From Calycina herbarum (lineage: Eukaryota > Ascomycota > Leotiomycetes > Helotiales > Pezizellaceae): DNA of 64,000 nucleotides. The translations under genes were made by a program, and so were the position numbers. Shown piece by piece: positions 35,215-46,651 of this stretch. The stretch is taken from contig LLEY01000076.1 of NCBI GenBank assembly GCA_001414485.1, positions 224,568 through 288,567 on the forward strand, written 5' to 3'. Numbering within the stretch: position 1 is the first letter of the stretch; every line of letters begins with the position of its first letter. The notes under the pieces are model-generated. The model saw only the letters and a program-made list of their open reading frames with translations, ran no database searches and was not told the DNA's origin.

Positions 35215-37341
35215 ATGGCTGGCTCCAGCAGCCGCAATGCCTCTCCAATAGGAGCTCCAGATGATTCTACAATCATATCTGTAGGCCTCTCTGATTGTAA
35301 TTTATCCTTCCTCCGTATGATTGCTAACAGTATCTGCTAGACTCGAGGTTTAGAAGCATTTGGACGGAAGGTTACCACCACGGCAGGCCAACTGATGGGG
35401 CCCTTAGATCCCACTTCGAGTACGCACTATCAAAATGCAATGAGTGACCTCCACAAGCAATTAAGGAGGCCGAACCTCCAGCGAAGCGTCTTTTCCTTTG
35501 CAAAAACCAGTCCCACGGACCTGGTTCGCTCGAAGCTCTCCACTTCTGAAATACAATACCGCGCCCTCACATTTCTACCTGACGAACTTTTACGAAACAT
35601 TCCTGACGATGACAATACATATTCCCTGTTCCAGGGCTTTCAAGCCACTCTACCCACAGCAGCGAGTCCCGATGGGAAACGGCATAGAAGAAAGGTATCG
35701 AGGGGTAGAAAGCTACTGGAAGACGATAAGTCGGAATCGGACAATACGCCACCGTCCCTGGGGAAGTTAAAAAAGGAGCAGAATTCTTTGAATCACCAGC
35801 TGGAAATGATGGGTATCCGAAAAAATATGGCGAGCAGCGAAATACATGAGATTGATAACAAAATCGCAAATCTCAACAGTATGCGGAAGATTGTGCTAGA
35901 GAGGCTGGCAGATTTGGAGCAAGAAGAAGCTATGCTCGAGCACGATAGTTGGTATAATCCTCCTAGATTTTGTATTATTACTAACCTTTGAAAAGTACTG
36001 GATCTTGAGAACAGACTTGAGGATGCTCAAGACCAACTCGAAACGGAGGAGGCTTTGAAGGCCGAGGTTGATTTAGAAGAAGCGGACGACCCCTCGATGG
36101 ATGCTTCATTCATGTCCGAGTCGATATACGAAAAGTTACCTTCAGCATCAAGTACGCCTACGAAGGCCAAGAGGCACAAGACTATTCGAAGGAAATCCAT
36201 GCCAATTTTACACGAGCACTTTGAGCCTGGGTCCATGATTAGAGAAATGAAATCACATGGCGATTCGATCACGGCTTTGGACTTTGATGTTCCATTTGGA
36301 ACTATGGTTACTTCGGCGTTGGATGATACTATTCGGGTGTGGGATCTGAATGCTGGAAGGTGTATGGGGCTTCTCGAGGGTCATACGGCTTCAGTGCGGG
36401 CGTTACAGGTAGAAGACAATATTGTGGCAACAGGGTCTATGGACGCAACCATTCGTTTGTGGGATTTAAGCAAAGCCCGTTATGAACCTCCGGATAACCG
36501 GATCAACAAAGACAGCGACGAGGAAGAAGATCATTTGGCATTTGGAGGGGAGGAGGACCAGCCTTTTGAACCTCCTGTTGGAACTATGAGAGATTGTCCA
36601 CTCTTCACTTTGGAGGCCCACGTGGATGAGGTTACCGCTCTACATTTCAAAGGGGATACCCTCATCTCAGGCTCATCGGATAAAACGTTACGGCAATGGG
36701 ATCTCGAAAAGGGTCGTTGTGTACAGACTCTAGATGTCATGTGGGCAGCAGCCCAAGCATCCGCAAGCATGGGCTCAAGTGAAGGAGCATGGAGATCAAC
36801 TGGCAGGGTTGCCGACGCAACTGCAGATTTCGTTGGAGCTGTACAGGTCTTTGATGCTGCTCTTGCTTGCGGAACTGCTGATGGGATGGTTCGATTATGG
36901 GATCTCAGAAGTGGACAAGTTCACCGAAGTCTGGTTGGACATACTGGTCCTGTGACATGTCTTCAATTTGATGACATGCACTTGGTCACGGGAAGTCTGG
37001 ATCGAAGTATTCGAGTAAGTTTCCGTTTTCTATTTCAAATGTTATATTGCTAATATTACACTCAGATCTGGGATCTCCGAACGGGAGCTATCCACGATGC
37101 ATATGCTTACGACCACCCCATAACAAGCATGATGTTCGACAATCGACGAATTGTTTCAGCTTGTGGCGAGGATGTAGCAAAAGTGTACGATAAAACGGAT
37201 GGTCGACACTGGGATTGTGGATCGGGTGTTACTGCTGCTGAAGACGGCAAGACACCTGCTATCGTTGAGAATGTCAGAATTAAAGATGGCTATCTGACCG
37301 AGGGACGGAGAGATGGTGTGGTTGGTATATGGACTTGTTAG
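35215..37341 (+). CDS. MDV1: Mitochondrial fission WD-repeat adaptor Mdv1/Caf4
   Basis: Adaptor linking the outer-membrane protein Fis1 to the dynamin Dnm1 during mitochondrial division. Exons 35215-35280, 35341-35947, 35996-37014 and 37066-37341 join in phase to 655 aa. The N-terminal part includes [15 protein letters not shown], then a coiled coil ([17 protein letters not shown] through [13 protein letters not shown]) continued after the intron. About seven WD repeats follow from residue 295 ([68 protein letters not shown]), with an acidic insert after the second. This order is that of fungal Mdv1. Confidence 0.95.
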
Positions 37342-39259
37342 ATAGATGGGGGGTTGGGGGCAGGCGTGGGGTCGCTGGTTGGTTCACTTGGAATTAAGGG
37401 TGTACCATATTTGAAGATGGGTAGATGAGTTACACTTTTGGGTGTGAGAGGCGTACAATTTTGATTTGGTGGGATGCAAGATGGGGGCGGGGTTGTAGAT
37501 ATATATATGTATGATTTTTTTGCCTTTTTTGAGAAGGACTTTTGTTTATAAGCTACTTGCTTCTCATGCTGTGAGGCTTTCATATTTTTGTTGGGTTTGA
37601 GCAACTAGGGCATAGGATGGAAAGGGGGGAATGTATATGACAGGAGCTACTCTGTATGTGGTTGAGTTCTTCTCGTTTTTCCTTGCATCAAAAAGGCCGA
37701 CTGAAGCACAAGCCGTAGAATTCGCCTTAGTACCACTGCTCTCACTAGCACACCTGCGGGTTGATAGGTCAGTAAGGAGAACGCAGAGAAAGGCTTGAAA
37801 CTCGTAAACATAGTCCAAGGCGCTGCTATTTTTATTTAGCATTTTTTGCCGTACTGTTATTGTCAATTGTTTTACCACTGTCAAACGTATATCGTTTCTA
37901 CTTTTTCCTCTGTTTCAAAGCCGTGATTCTGAATAGAACCAGCTGCGGGCACGCTTTTGCAAAGTGTAGGTAATTACAAAAAGGGATGACTACTAGCCAA
38001 TACTGTTCATTCTAGGATACCATAAGTATTCCGCTCCAGATGTGAAGTCATTGTGGATTTGGATCCAGGTGTTTCTTGAGATTCGCTTAAAAACGGGGTT
38101 TCCTGTGGAATGTGTTTGTGCTGAAGGGACCGTTTCGTTGAGCGAGTTATGGAATGCAGTAAGTCGTTAAGTTTTTAAGTACACCTTGTATTCTTCCAAC
38201 AGAAATGAAATCAACACAGAGAGCTGTGATATCAGAAAAGACTTAGGACAAGATATTAGGATTCTCAGTTTGCAGATTTCAAGTTCTTAGTCACTCCAAT
38301 CATCTTGAGTCTTCTTGACCAATGACCTATATGATTGCATTCTTCTAGACGAAGTAGAAGAATCAACTAGTCACCCAATCCAACGGGTCAAGGAAGAGCC
38401 TTCAGACCAATTCACCTATTGATGTTTAAAATTCATCACATCATACATTTGCGACTTCAATAACTCGAATCTCGAATTCGTAGGCGTAAGTTCGCTTCGC
38501 TATAACCCTATGTCAAGGTGTATGCAGGTTGAAGTATTTGGTAAAGCTACGATACATCAAAATAATTGCCTTGCTGTTCTCAATCCAATAAATTTAATTC
38601 TTCAAGGTATGTCAGAGAGACATCAATAATAAAGTGAATTACGACGACCTGGAGTGTAAATTTTTTTTTTTTTGCTATTCAATAAATTTCATTAGCCGAA
38701 AGACATGAAGCAAGAAAAAATATTAAAGAAACTTACGATCAACGTCAAGTTAAATCTTCTGGACATTCTGATATTCACTTGGTTCTCGAGTCATGAAATT
38801 TTTCTTATTCCAAACAGTTGAAACGAAAAAGTCACGCACAAGAAGTTACAAGGAAATATATCTTATCTCGGCAAAATAATCGTCACTTCACTGGCAATCT
38901 TGCGATTCTCTGGAAGTCCATTCAAATTAGACAATAGTAAATTCAGGTAGAAGAGTAAACAAATTTCATTTTTCTAGTAATGGATAAAATAATTTGGAAG
39001 TGTAAATATACACAAGCATTGTTGGTAAAAATATGGCCCCAAGGGGTAAGAAGACTCTAAATATTCAAAATCATAAACCGAAATTCCAAGTAAAATGCAG
39101 ATAGATAAAGGGCAACACCATGTACTGTATCTCCAATCTCTGTACGCGTGACACCAAGATAGAGAAGTTGTCGTTCGCTTTTTCGAACTACTCAAGTCCC
39201 AAAGTGGCTCGCGGGTCCAGGAACACCCCACGGACCTTGGAATAGAGTATTGAATGTCT
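37342..39259. other. AT-rich gene-free region
   Basis: Separates MDV1 from the MFS gene, which points toward it. The 38.1-39.2 kb part is distinctly AT-rich with homopolymer runs, including a T run at about 38660-38673. That could reflect repeat-induced mutation or an old decayed insert. No frame is recognisable. Confidence 0.5.
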
Positions 39260-41221
39260 TCAATAGACCATATTGAGCTTCCACCCAACTTTCAAGACCC
39301 TTGCTGCGATAAGACAAGCGCAAGCTGCAGTGTAAGCTAGACCAGCGAAGATAATTACACCATCATAATTTCCACCATTGGCAGTAAGAACTTGACCCGC
39401 AATCGGGAGGGCTGTTAGCGTACCAAATGCAACAAGCTAAACAATCTCGGAGTCAGTATTATCCTTTCTAGAAGTATGTTTGAAGAAAATGAACCAGAAG
39501 CAGGGGAATGAGAAGAGGAAGTAAGGTGTCTGAGGAGGAAATGGTGTCTTAATCCTCCCGAAACCAATCGAAAGGGAGAAAAAGAACTCAGAGACTACCC
39601 ACCATCCAGCAAGTAGCGAAATATCTGCCATAGTGCTCTGTTTTGCACATTTGACCCACGCAGACTGGACTCAGGCTCAAGTTGCTTCCACTGACGAAAC
39701 CAAATATGACAGCGAAGACGACAATCATTGGTGTGGACTCTCCAGCTGGAAGCCAAAGTCCGAAGCAGGCGATGGCGCATAATGCGATAGAGATGATGAG
39801 AGTGTTTACTCTTCCCATCATATCAGCGACGACACCAGCAAGGAAACGTCCAAAGAAACTTCCTCCATTCAAGATTGCTAGGATCTGAAAACCGAATTTG
39901 TTTGAGTGACCGTGTGTAGTTGTATAATTTGTGATAAATGTTAGAGGGACGAATATTCCCCATTCCATGAGCAGTACTTTGTTTTCGAGTTAGTATTGCT
40001 ATTTCTAGAAGTAGGTCTAAGGAAGTAACGCTGCCTGAGGAGGAAATAGTGTCTTAATCCTCCTGAAATAACCGGAAAAAGAGAATAAGAACTCGGAGAA
40101 TACCTACTACCTAATGTTAACAAGGCGAAAGGAAGATCTTTTAAAGCCGAGAGATCTGGGGAGATCTCTTTCAAACTAGCCATCTTCTTGCGTGGTAATC
40201 GACTTCGGACTGTCATGTTCGCTATGACGAGCAGGACGAAAAGTATTCCGCCGAGTATGCGCATTGAGTTTTTGAAGCCAACCTTCGGAATTAGAGGTTG
40301 AAGTATGAGAGGGAATAGGATTCCTCCAATGCTGCCACTCGTCATCGCTATTCCGGTTGCATTTCCACGCTTTAGGTAAAAATAATGCCCTACGCTAGCA
40401 ACACAAGGAGAGACGATGAGACATCCCCCGATGCCATTGAGAAGACTGTAGACCATGAAGAAATGCCAGTATTCTAGAAAAAAAAAGTTAGCCGTGTAAT
40501 GATGGCGAAGAATCGAAGGGAGCTTACGGGTGCATTCTCCTAATAGAAACATGCTGAGTACTAATAGAACACTTCCAGCTAAAATCAGGACTCGAGGTCC
40601 ATAGGCATCGAAGATTGGTCCGACTGGTGCTCCTATACATGAGGATCTCGGAGTCAGTTTACTTCTTTGAAAAATATTCAAGAAGTTTCGAGTATGTCTC
40701 GGGAGTAAGAAAGAAACATAACCCGCGAAACCACCAGAACAGGGAAAAACTGCCCGAGAATATCACTTACCAAGAAAGAAGGTAGCGAAGAGACCGAGCC
40801 CAAAGATCCATCCTATTTGACTTGGTGTTTTATCTTTGAGCTGGTTTTGCTGGAAGTAATCGAGAAGAACAGCAGTGCTATTGATGATTCCGAAGACAGA
40901 AAAGCTACCACAGAATGCACCCGCAACAACACTCCATGCTTTCAAGCCGCCTTCTGGAAAATTATCCTTCTCCTCGAGGCCGGTGAGAGAACAGTTGTCC
41001 GATTGTGGCGTATGGTTTTCATCGAATAAACCCTTTTCATTTGCTGTTGTAGAGGTACTTTGAGTCTCAGTTACAGGCTTCCCCGCAACTGGACTGGCGG
41101 TTTCCTCTTTCACCCCGCCCTTTTCCACATCGTGGGATTGGACATTTGTGACGTCGACATCGTTATATTGGTATTTTATGAAGCTGCTGTCCTCAGCTAA
41201 ATTATGACCAATGTTATTCAT
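39260..41221 (-). CDS. MFS transporter, monocarboxylate-permease (MCT/Mch) type
   Basis: Twelve-helix secondary transporter of the plasma or vacuolar membrane. Exons 40771-41221, 40528-40632, 40111-40473, 39603-39976 and 39260-39436 join in phase to 489 aa. A hydrophilic N-terminus of about 90 residues precedes the conserved DNFPEGGLKAWSVV, then APVGPIFDAYGPR, GGCLIVSPCVASVGHYFYLK, RGNATGIAMTSGSIGG and GRFLAGVVADMMGR. The C-terminus RVLKVGWKLNMVY is typical of the family. Substrate cannot be inferred; fungal relatives are often annotated as monocarboxylate or riboflavin transporters. Introns 1, 3 and 4 are 134-166 nt and related in sequence, while intron 2 is an ordinary 54 nt. Confidence 0.9.
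39437..39602 (-). repeat. Introner-like intron A of the MFS gene
   Basis: Intron of 166 nt, donor GTGGGT, branch-like ATACTGACTCCGAGAT, acceptor TTTAG. It shares with intron B the block GGAGGATTAAGACAC, one mismatch, then ATTTCCTCCTCAG, plus AGTTCTT near the donor and CTACTTCTAGAAA-like sequence before the branch site. GGAGGA and TCCTCC form a small inverted repeat. Confidence 0.75.
39977..40110 (-). repeat. Introner-like intron B of the MFS gene
   Basis: Intron of 134 nt, donor GTAGTA, branch-like AATACTAACTCGA, acceptor ACAAAG. It matches intron A at about 28 of 29 positions in the GGAGGATTAAGACAC / ATTTCCTCCTCAG block and again in CTACTTCTAGAAA. It is shorter than A by an internal deletion after TTACTTCCT. 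Confidence 0.75.
40633..40770 (-). repeat. Introner-like intron C of the MFS gene
   Basis: Intron of 138 nt, donor GTAAGT, branch-like AAACTGACTCCGAGAT, acceptor TATAG. It shares TATTCTC near the donor with intron B, GGTTTCG with intron A, and the extended 3' signature ACTGACTCCGAGAT with intron A. It is more diverged than A and B are from each other. Confidence 0.6.
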
Positions 41222-41526
41222 TCGCCACCAAAACGAAAAATAGGGGAATTGAACGGCAATGTGAATTCTTGAATTGCAACAAACCTGGGAAATAGATGGT
41301 TTTTATGAAGGAGAAGAGAAAAGAGTGGGGGATTGGGAAAAATGATGGGCTCTTCCCCGGCCAACTTTCGGCCGGGGCCGTTCACCGTTTTTTCCTTCTT
41401 CTTGCCAATGAGAAGTGTTATTACCCAATTGAAAGCCTACACGTGATTGTCTTTACCGTGACGTGCTCTTGATGAAGAGGAGTACAGTCTCGAGTGCTAG
41501 TACTGTTCGGCGACCTCCTAGCGTTG

Positions 41527-41651
41527 AGGGGATTGAACGTCAATTGCAGTAAAAAGATGAACTTGGTAGAAGAAGAAAGAAGCAGCAGGACAAGAGAGAG
41601 TCCCTAGAAACGATTAGTACAAGAATTGGATCAAGTGAACGATTCGCACCA
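41527..41651. repeat. Direct repeat, copy 1 (left of the MITE)
   Basis: Shares AACTTGGTAGAAGAA, AGAGAGTCC, CAAGAATTG, ATCAAGTGAACGATTCGCAC and other blocks with 41849-41984, in the same order and orientation. A few bases separate its end from the family A left terminus. Confidence 0.7.
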
Positions 41652-41654
41652 CAG

Positions 41655-41846
41655 GCTCGCGATGGACATGCAGTAATTACTTTAGGTTCGTACCTGCTTA
41701 CTTAGCCCTCGTTGTTCCAATTTTCTGGGGTAATTCATGTAAATTATTGTAAACAATAATATTGACCTAGATATTTTAGAACAATCAACTTCAATTGTCA
41801 TAAAGTATCTGGTAATTAAGGCTAGAACAACGAAATGTCCACCGCT
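41655..41846. mobile_element. MITE-like family A copy between two direct repeats
   Basis: Left end GCTCGCGATGGACATGCAGT; right end is the inverse ATGTCCACCGC. Subterminal TTCGTACCTGCTTACTTAG and the interior TTTTAGAACAATCAACTTCA match other copies. The right inner arm is shortened. Confidence 0.65.
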
Positions 41847-41848
41847 AT

Positions 41849-41984
41849 AGGGGTTTGAACGCGGATTGAGAAAGTGTAGTATAAAAAAAGATCAACTTGG
41901 TAGAAGAACAAAGCTGCAAGAGAGTCCTTGGAATAGCATTGGGTGCCCTTGTGCAAGAATTGATTCAAGTGAACGATTCGCACA
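41849..41984. repeat. Direct repeat, copy 2 (right of the MITE)
   Basis: Second copy of the 41527-41651 block, beginning AGGGGTTTGAACG just after the MITE right end and running through TCAAGTGAACGATTCGCAC. Small insertions and deletions distinguish the copies, so the duplication is not recent. Confidence 0.7.
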
Positions 41985-42922
41985 CCGCAGGCAATCACCT
42001 GCATACGTCGATTCGAGCCTCAATCGTCACCGTGAAGTCAGGGCAAAGCTGCGTGTTGCTAAAAGAATGGAAAGGTGTGCGATAAGACAATATCTCGGCG
42101 GCAGTGAGGGAATGCCTCCAGATTTACGGAAACCCTGCTGCGAGAAGCTGACGGAAAGACCCAAAAACGGTAAGAAATGTAAGCCCAAAACCTTAATACA
42201 ACCTTAAACACCAATATAAAGGGAACCACGTTAGAATAGCGGTCTATTTTAACTTTAGGAAGCCTACTACTCGTACTCGTATGGAATTAACAAGTATAGA
42301 GAAGATTCAAATCCACTCTCCGACGGACATCGGGGATAGCAATACTTGCATCCGGCCATACGCACCATACCCCCACCACCTCGTCATTGACCCAAAGCAA
42401 CACCTACAAGTGTCAGCTTTTAGTGTAGTTTCACAGTATTCAATTACCAGTACATATGCTTTTATAAATCAATCAGATAGCGCTTCCCCGCGGTAGCAGT
42501 AAAGTTTACCTGTAAGGCTAGCTCAGATGTAGAATATCCAATTGGCTAAAAACAACATATATTATGTCCAGTCAGCGAACCGGAGATAATAAACGTAAAA
42601 AAATCCTGTAAACTAGTAATGTTATTAAAGCTGAATTCAGGTGTTGCGGGTCGATCACAAGCAGTACAAGCGCTTCATTCTTTTTTGTCACCGGTGCACT
42701 TCGAAACGAACACCTAGTTGGGAGCTGGGTGGTCTCGGCTAGAGTTGTGTCCGGATATGAGGTTGGTTAAATCCATGCATGGAAGATGCAGGTCTGGCCC
42801 TTATGTTATGAAATACCCCTCTCTGCCTACAACAGAACTTCTCATCCCTCAATCCAAACTCTTCACAGCTTCACAATCAAAACTTACAAGATCTTACCTC
42901 CCTACCCACCAAACTAATCATC

Positions 42923-44299
42923 ATGGTATTCCCACCTCCTAAGCCAGATTTGAGACCACTTGGTCAATACCGTATATTGTCGCCAACGGCTTCTGTGAGG
43001 GTCTCCCCGATTTGCTTAGGCACTATGAATTTCGGCAATGCCTGGTACGTTCAGACTTCTAACAAACTCTCTAATGTATTTAAATCCTTATCGCTAACCA
43101 TGAAATCTGCTTAGGGTTGATTTCTTGGGAGAGTGCAACCAGAAAACCACAGAAGAAATCCTCGACTACTTCTATGAAGTTGGTGGAAACTTCCTCGATA
43201 CCTCAAACAACTACCAAGTAAGTGATTGGTCGCTCATGAATCGTCGGCATAACCCTAATGTTGAACAGGACGAAGAATCCGAGAAGTGGATTGGAGAATG
43301 GATGGAAAAGAAGAAGAATCGTGATGAGATGATAATTGCTACTAAGTTCACCACAGCCTATAGAGCTGGACATGGAAACGAAGAGATTATCATCAATTCT
43401 TCAGGAAATGGAACCAAATCCCTTCACGTTTCTCTCGAAGCCAGCTTGAAGAAACTCAAGACTAGCTATATCGATATTCTTTATGTCCACTGGTGGGACT
43501 TCACCTGTTCGATCCCTGAGCTGATGCAATCTCTCAACACCATGGTGATGCAAGGGAAGGTATTATATCTTGGTATCTCAGACACACCTGCGTGGGTCGT
43601 TTCCAAAGCCAATGAATACGCGAGACAAAATGGATTCCGCCAGTTCTCTGTCTACCAAGGACGCTGGTCAGCTGAGAATCGAGATTTTGAGAGTAAGTTC
43701 CGTAATTTCCGCAGATAAAACACAATGCTAACAACCGACTAAAGGGGAGATTCTCGGCATGTGTCAAGCTGAAGGCATGGGCATTGCACCTTGGGGTGCA
43801 CTCGGTGGCGGCCACTTCAAGACGGACGAGCAGAGAAAGAATGCAGAGGCCAAGAGCCGAGGGTCACGTCAGGCCAGCGAGGCTGCTATTAAGATCAGCA
43901 AAGTCCTTGAAAAGATCGCCAACAGAGAGAAGACCCAGATTACCAGTGTTGCCTTGTCGTATGTTATGCACAAAGCTCCATACGTCTTTCCAATCATCGG
44001 CGGACGAAAGCTTGAACACCTCAAAGGTAATATTGAGGGTTTGAGTTTGAGCTTGAGTGACGAGGATATCAAGGAGATTGAAGGAGCGAACGCTTTCGAC
44101 ATTGGTTTCCCATTAAGCTTTTTGGGTGGACCCGAGGGTGTTAAGAGCCCTGAGGATCTGTGGCTTATGAACTTTGCAGGACATCAACAACATGTTGCCT
44201 GGCCAAAGGTATGTCTCTCCCTCAATCCCAATCCGCGAAATAAAAATAAAATTGACAACAATATAGGCAATTGGACACACCAACAAGCCAAGCAAGTAA
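42923..44299 (+). CDS. Aldo-keto reductase, aryl-alcohol dehydrogenase / norsolorinic acid reductase type
   Basis: NADPH-dependent cytosolic carbonyl reductase of the AAD/AKR9-like group. Exons 42923-43044, 43115-43217, 43269-43692, 43745-44208 and 44267-44299 join in phase to 381 aa, the usual length. Catalytic residues are visible: Asp and Tyr in NFLDTSNNYQ, Lys in IIATKFTTAY and His in LYVHWWD. Cofactor-side motifs follow (YLGISDTPAWVV, FSVYQGRWSAENRDFER, APWGALGGG, VFPIIGGRKLEHLKGN). The last exon is only 33 nt and ends at TAA 44297-44299. Relatives act in secondary metabolism or aldehyde detoxification; no cluster genes adjoin it here, so no pathway is assigned. Confidence 0.93.
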
Positions 44300-44431
44300 G
44301 AGGCCAAAGCTAGTTTTAGCTCCTAGCCAACACATTCAATAATAAATTGTGGAAGATGATGTTTTCAGAGTGATATAAGAGACAGTGCTCGTGAGCGTGA
44401 AATCTGGTCTGAAATTTATGTTTGAGTGACC

Positions 44432-44600
44432 TCGCGGTGGACATCAAAAGTGGCAGTAAATTCCAACTTCAATTATCCAATACTTTGGGACAATTAAATT
44501 CATTGTTACAAACATCTGGTTGAATATTTTAAATTGTTACAAATGTTTAAAATAATTGCTTTGAATTACCCTAAAAAGCTAAAAAAACGAGAGCTAGGTG
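44432..44600. mobile_element. MITE-like family A, left part only
   Basis: Left terminus CCTCGCGGTGGACATCAAAA followed by GTGGCAGTAAATTCCAACTT, then the AT-rich interior and TGAATTACCCTAAAAAGC. No right inverted terminus was found before about 44.7 kb, so the copy is truncated or degraded. Confidence 0.6.
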
Positions 44601-44991
44601 GGGTGTGTAAACCTTCCTGCTTGCCTCATCCGCCAAGACAAATAAAGCCCCACATCCCGTGACCAGGCGATTAATGTTCCGAGATTCGAGGGTCAATCTA
44701 AGAATCAACAACACTCGAATCGCTGTCCAGTAACTCGAAACCTCCATGGCCGAAATCATGATAGTTCTTGCACTCAGTCTACAACGATCGCAAAAGTACC
44801 CAAGCTGTTCACCAGCTTGATCCAGCCTATCTACCGGCAAACACCTCGACAATTCCGAAGTAAACACCAACAGCCTCACCTTCACTGTAGCCTCGCAACA
44901 AGTCGCAACTAGCCAATTTCCTTTCCCTACGCGATTTATATTTCGAGTTGATCACACCTCCAACTGTGCGACGACTCTCGAGTAGACGCCC

Positions 44992-46651
44992 ATGATGGAC
45001 TCGCTCTTTCGCCTCAAAGATACGATCGTGGGGTTGATCACGCCTTCTCCCAAGCGCCAGCGGACTGCCGCCGAATCTACAAGCACCGCGCCAGACGAGG
45101 AGCACTTTTTCGTCCCAAGACCTCCAATCAACAACAATGTACAGGTCGACGTACAGCACCAAGGATGGTCACCATCTGCAAGGCTAAACCCCCTTAAAAG
45201 GAGGAGAAGCGACGATTCGGAGGAGAGGGAGACGGTTTTACCCGAAGATTCTATTTCGCAGGTTATGGCATCGATCGAGGTTGATTCTGTTGTGATGAGC
45301 TATGATAGGAAGATCAAGGTGGAATACATAAGCGGGGAGTCTGAGCTAGCTGTTTCTGGGGCGAATGACGAGGAAGAAGACGTTGTGATGGGATCAGGTT
45401 CCGAGGAAGAGGAAGAAGCAGAAGTTGCATACGATTCAGATGGAAGCGAAATTGAGGTCGAGTCGGCCTCCGAAGCAGAAGTAGAGTACGATTCGGACGG
45501 AAATGAGATCGAGGTTGAAGCAGAAGTGGAGTACGATTCCGACGGAAACGAGATTGAGCCAAAATCCGAGGCAGAAATCGAGTACGATTCAGATGGAAAC
45601 GAAATCGAAGTAGAAGAGGTCGATAGCGAAGTTGAGCTTGATTCGGATGGGAATGAGGTAGAATATGAGGTTGAGGAAAGAGAGGAGGAAGAGGAGGAAG
45701 AAGAAGGATCAGACTCCGACGTGGAAATAAAGGAGGAAGAGTTTGAGGAATCGCCCGAACCGGACCCAGAGCAAGTTGCAGCAGAAAAAGAACAGGAACG
45801 CCTTGCCCGAGAAGCCGATCTTGTCGCTAGACTCGAGGACATAGAGAATGCCAGGTTAGAGGGGGGCTGGCATCCAGACGAGCTATATCTCTACGAGAGA
45901 CTCGCAATGCGTGGCTTTGAACCCTTGTTACCCCTCGAGTGGAAAATCGATTTTCCGTCAATCCCCTACTATCTATTCATTGACCACAATGTGCAGCAGC
46001 CACTTATCGGTTTCAATTACTCAAGTCACTACCATGGTAAGCTATCCAGATGTTATGTTGTTTAATTGACTAACAGTCCTACCAGGCGTAAGAGTATTGC
46101 AACCTCTCATCTCAGCTGGTTCTATGGTGGCATTCGATGAGAGCATCAACGCGCCCGATGATACAAGCGAGAGACGGATGTACAGAGTTATCTTCCAATT
46201 CAATAGGTGGGCCGAAAAGGACGGAGACTACTGGAAACGGCGCATCCTCCCAGTTCTGACTCTCATCAGAAAGAAACCTGGCCAATCAACCGACAGGATT
46301 CTCAAAAACATCACAAATCAGATGACATTCCTTGCCAAGAGACATCGAGAATATCTTGGAGCTGTCGAAAATGAAGATGGGAGTGTTAAATTGGATCCGA
46401 ATAGGAGAACACCACCGCTCCTTTATGGCATTCTAATTATGAGCCGTCTTGTCATCGTCGTTACTCTTGACTCGGCGGACCCCAAGGCATCCATCAAAAC
46501 CATGCGAGACTTCAATTTAGCGGAAGGAACTCAAAGCGTTTGGAATGGTCTAGGGATTGCCATGGTCGTTATGGTGGCTCGCAACTACCTATTGGCCATC
46601 AAGGATGAGTTTGAGATAGACGATACCCCAGAGCAAGATGACGATCTCTAG
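44992..46651 (+). CDS. Acidic-repeat protein, function unknown
   Basis: Exons 44992-46036 and 46086-46651 join in phase to 536 aa (535 if the second ATG is used). The N-terminus is basic (RLKDTIVGLITPSPKRQR), then comes a highly acidic middle of about residues 130-285 with five degenerate repeats of the form EVEYDSDGNEIEVE. The C-terminal half (from about 300) looks globular: WHPDELYLYERLAMRGFEPL, then RRMYRVIFQFNRWAEKDGDY, then KKPGQSTDRILKNITNQM. I do not recognise the C-terminal domain. The acidic tract and KRRR motifs would suit a nuclear or chromatin-associated protein, but this is inference. The opposite-strand Ser-rich frame is a shadow. Confidence 0.8.

Larger units (their letters stand above)
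41222..42922. other. Intergenic region with a direct duplication and a MITE-like copy
   Basis: Between the divergently transcribed MFS and aldo-keto reductase genes. It contains two related blocks, 41527-41651 and 41849-41984, that flank a family A element. The rest is AT-rich with no recognisable frame. Promoters for both flanking genes should lie at the two ends. Confidence 0.55.

Noticed and set aside
34810..35264. Overlapping plus-strand frames of 104-144 aa upstream of MDV1
   Set aside because: Three frames are open at once with no recognisable motif; the region is better explained as the shared ARO7/MDV1 promoter and leader.
45300..45842. 180-aa Ser-rich frame on the minus strand
   Set aside because: It is the antisense of the acidic DSDGNE repeats: complementary codons for Glu/Asp/Ser give Ser/Phe/Tyr-rich text. 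The plus-strand frame continues in phase across an intron into a folded domain.
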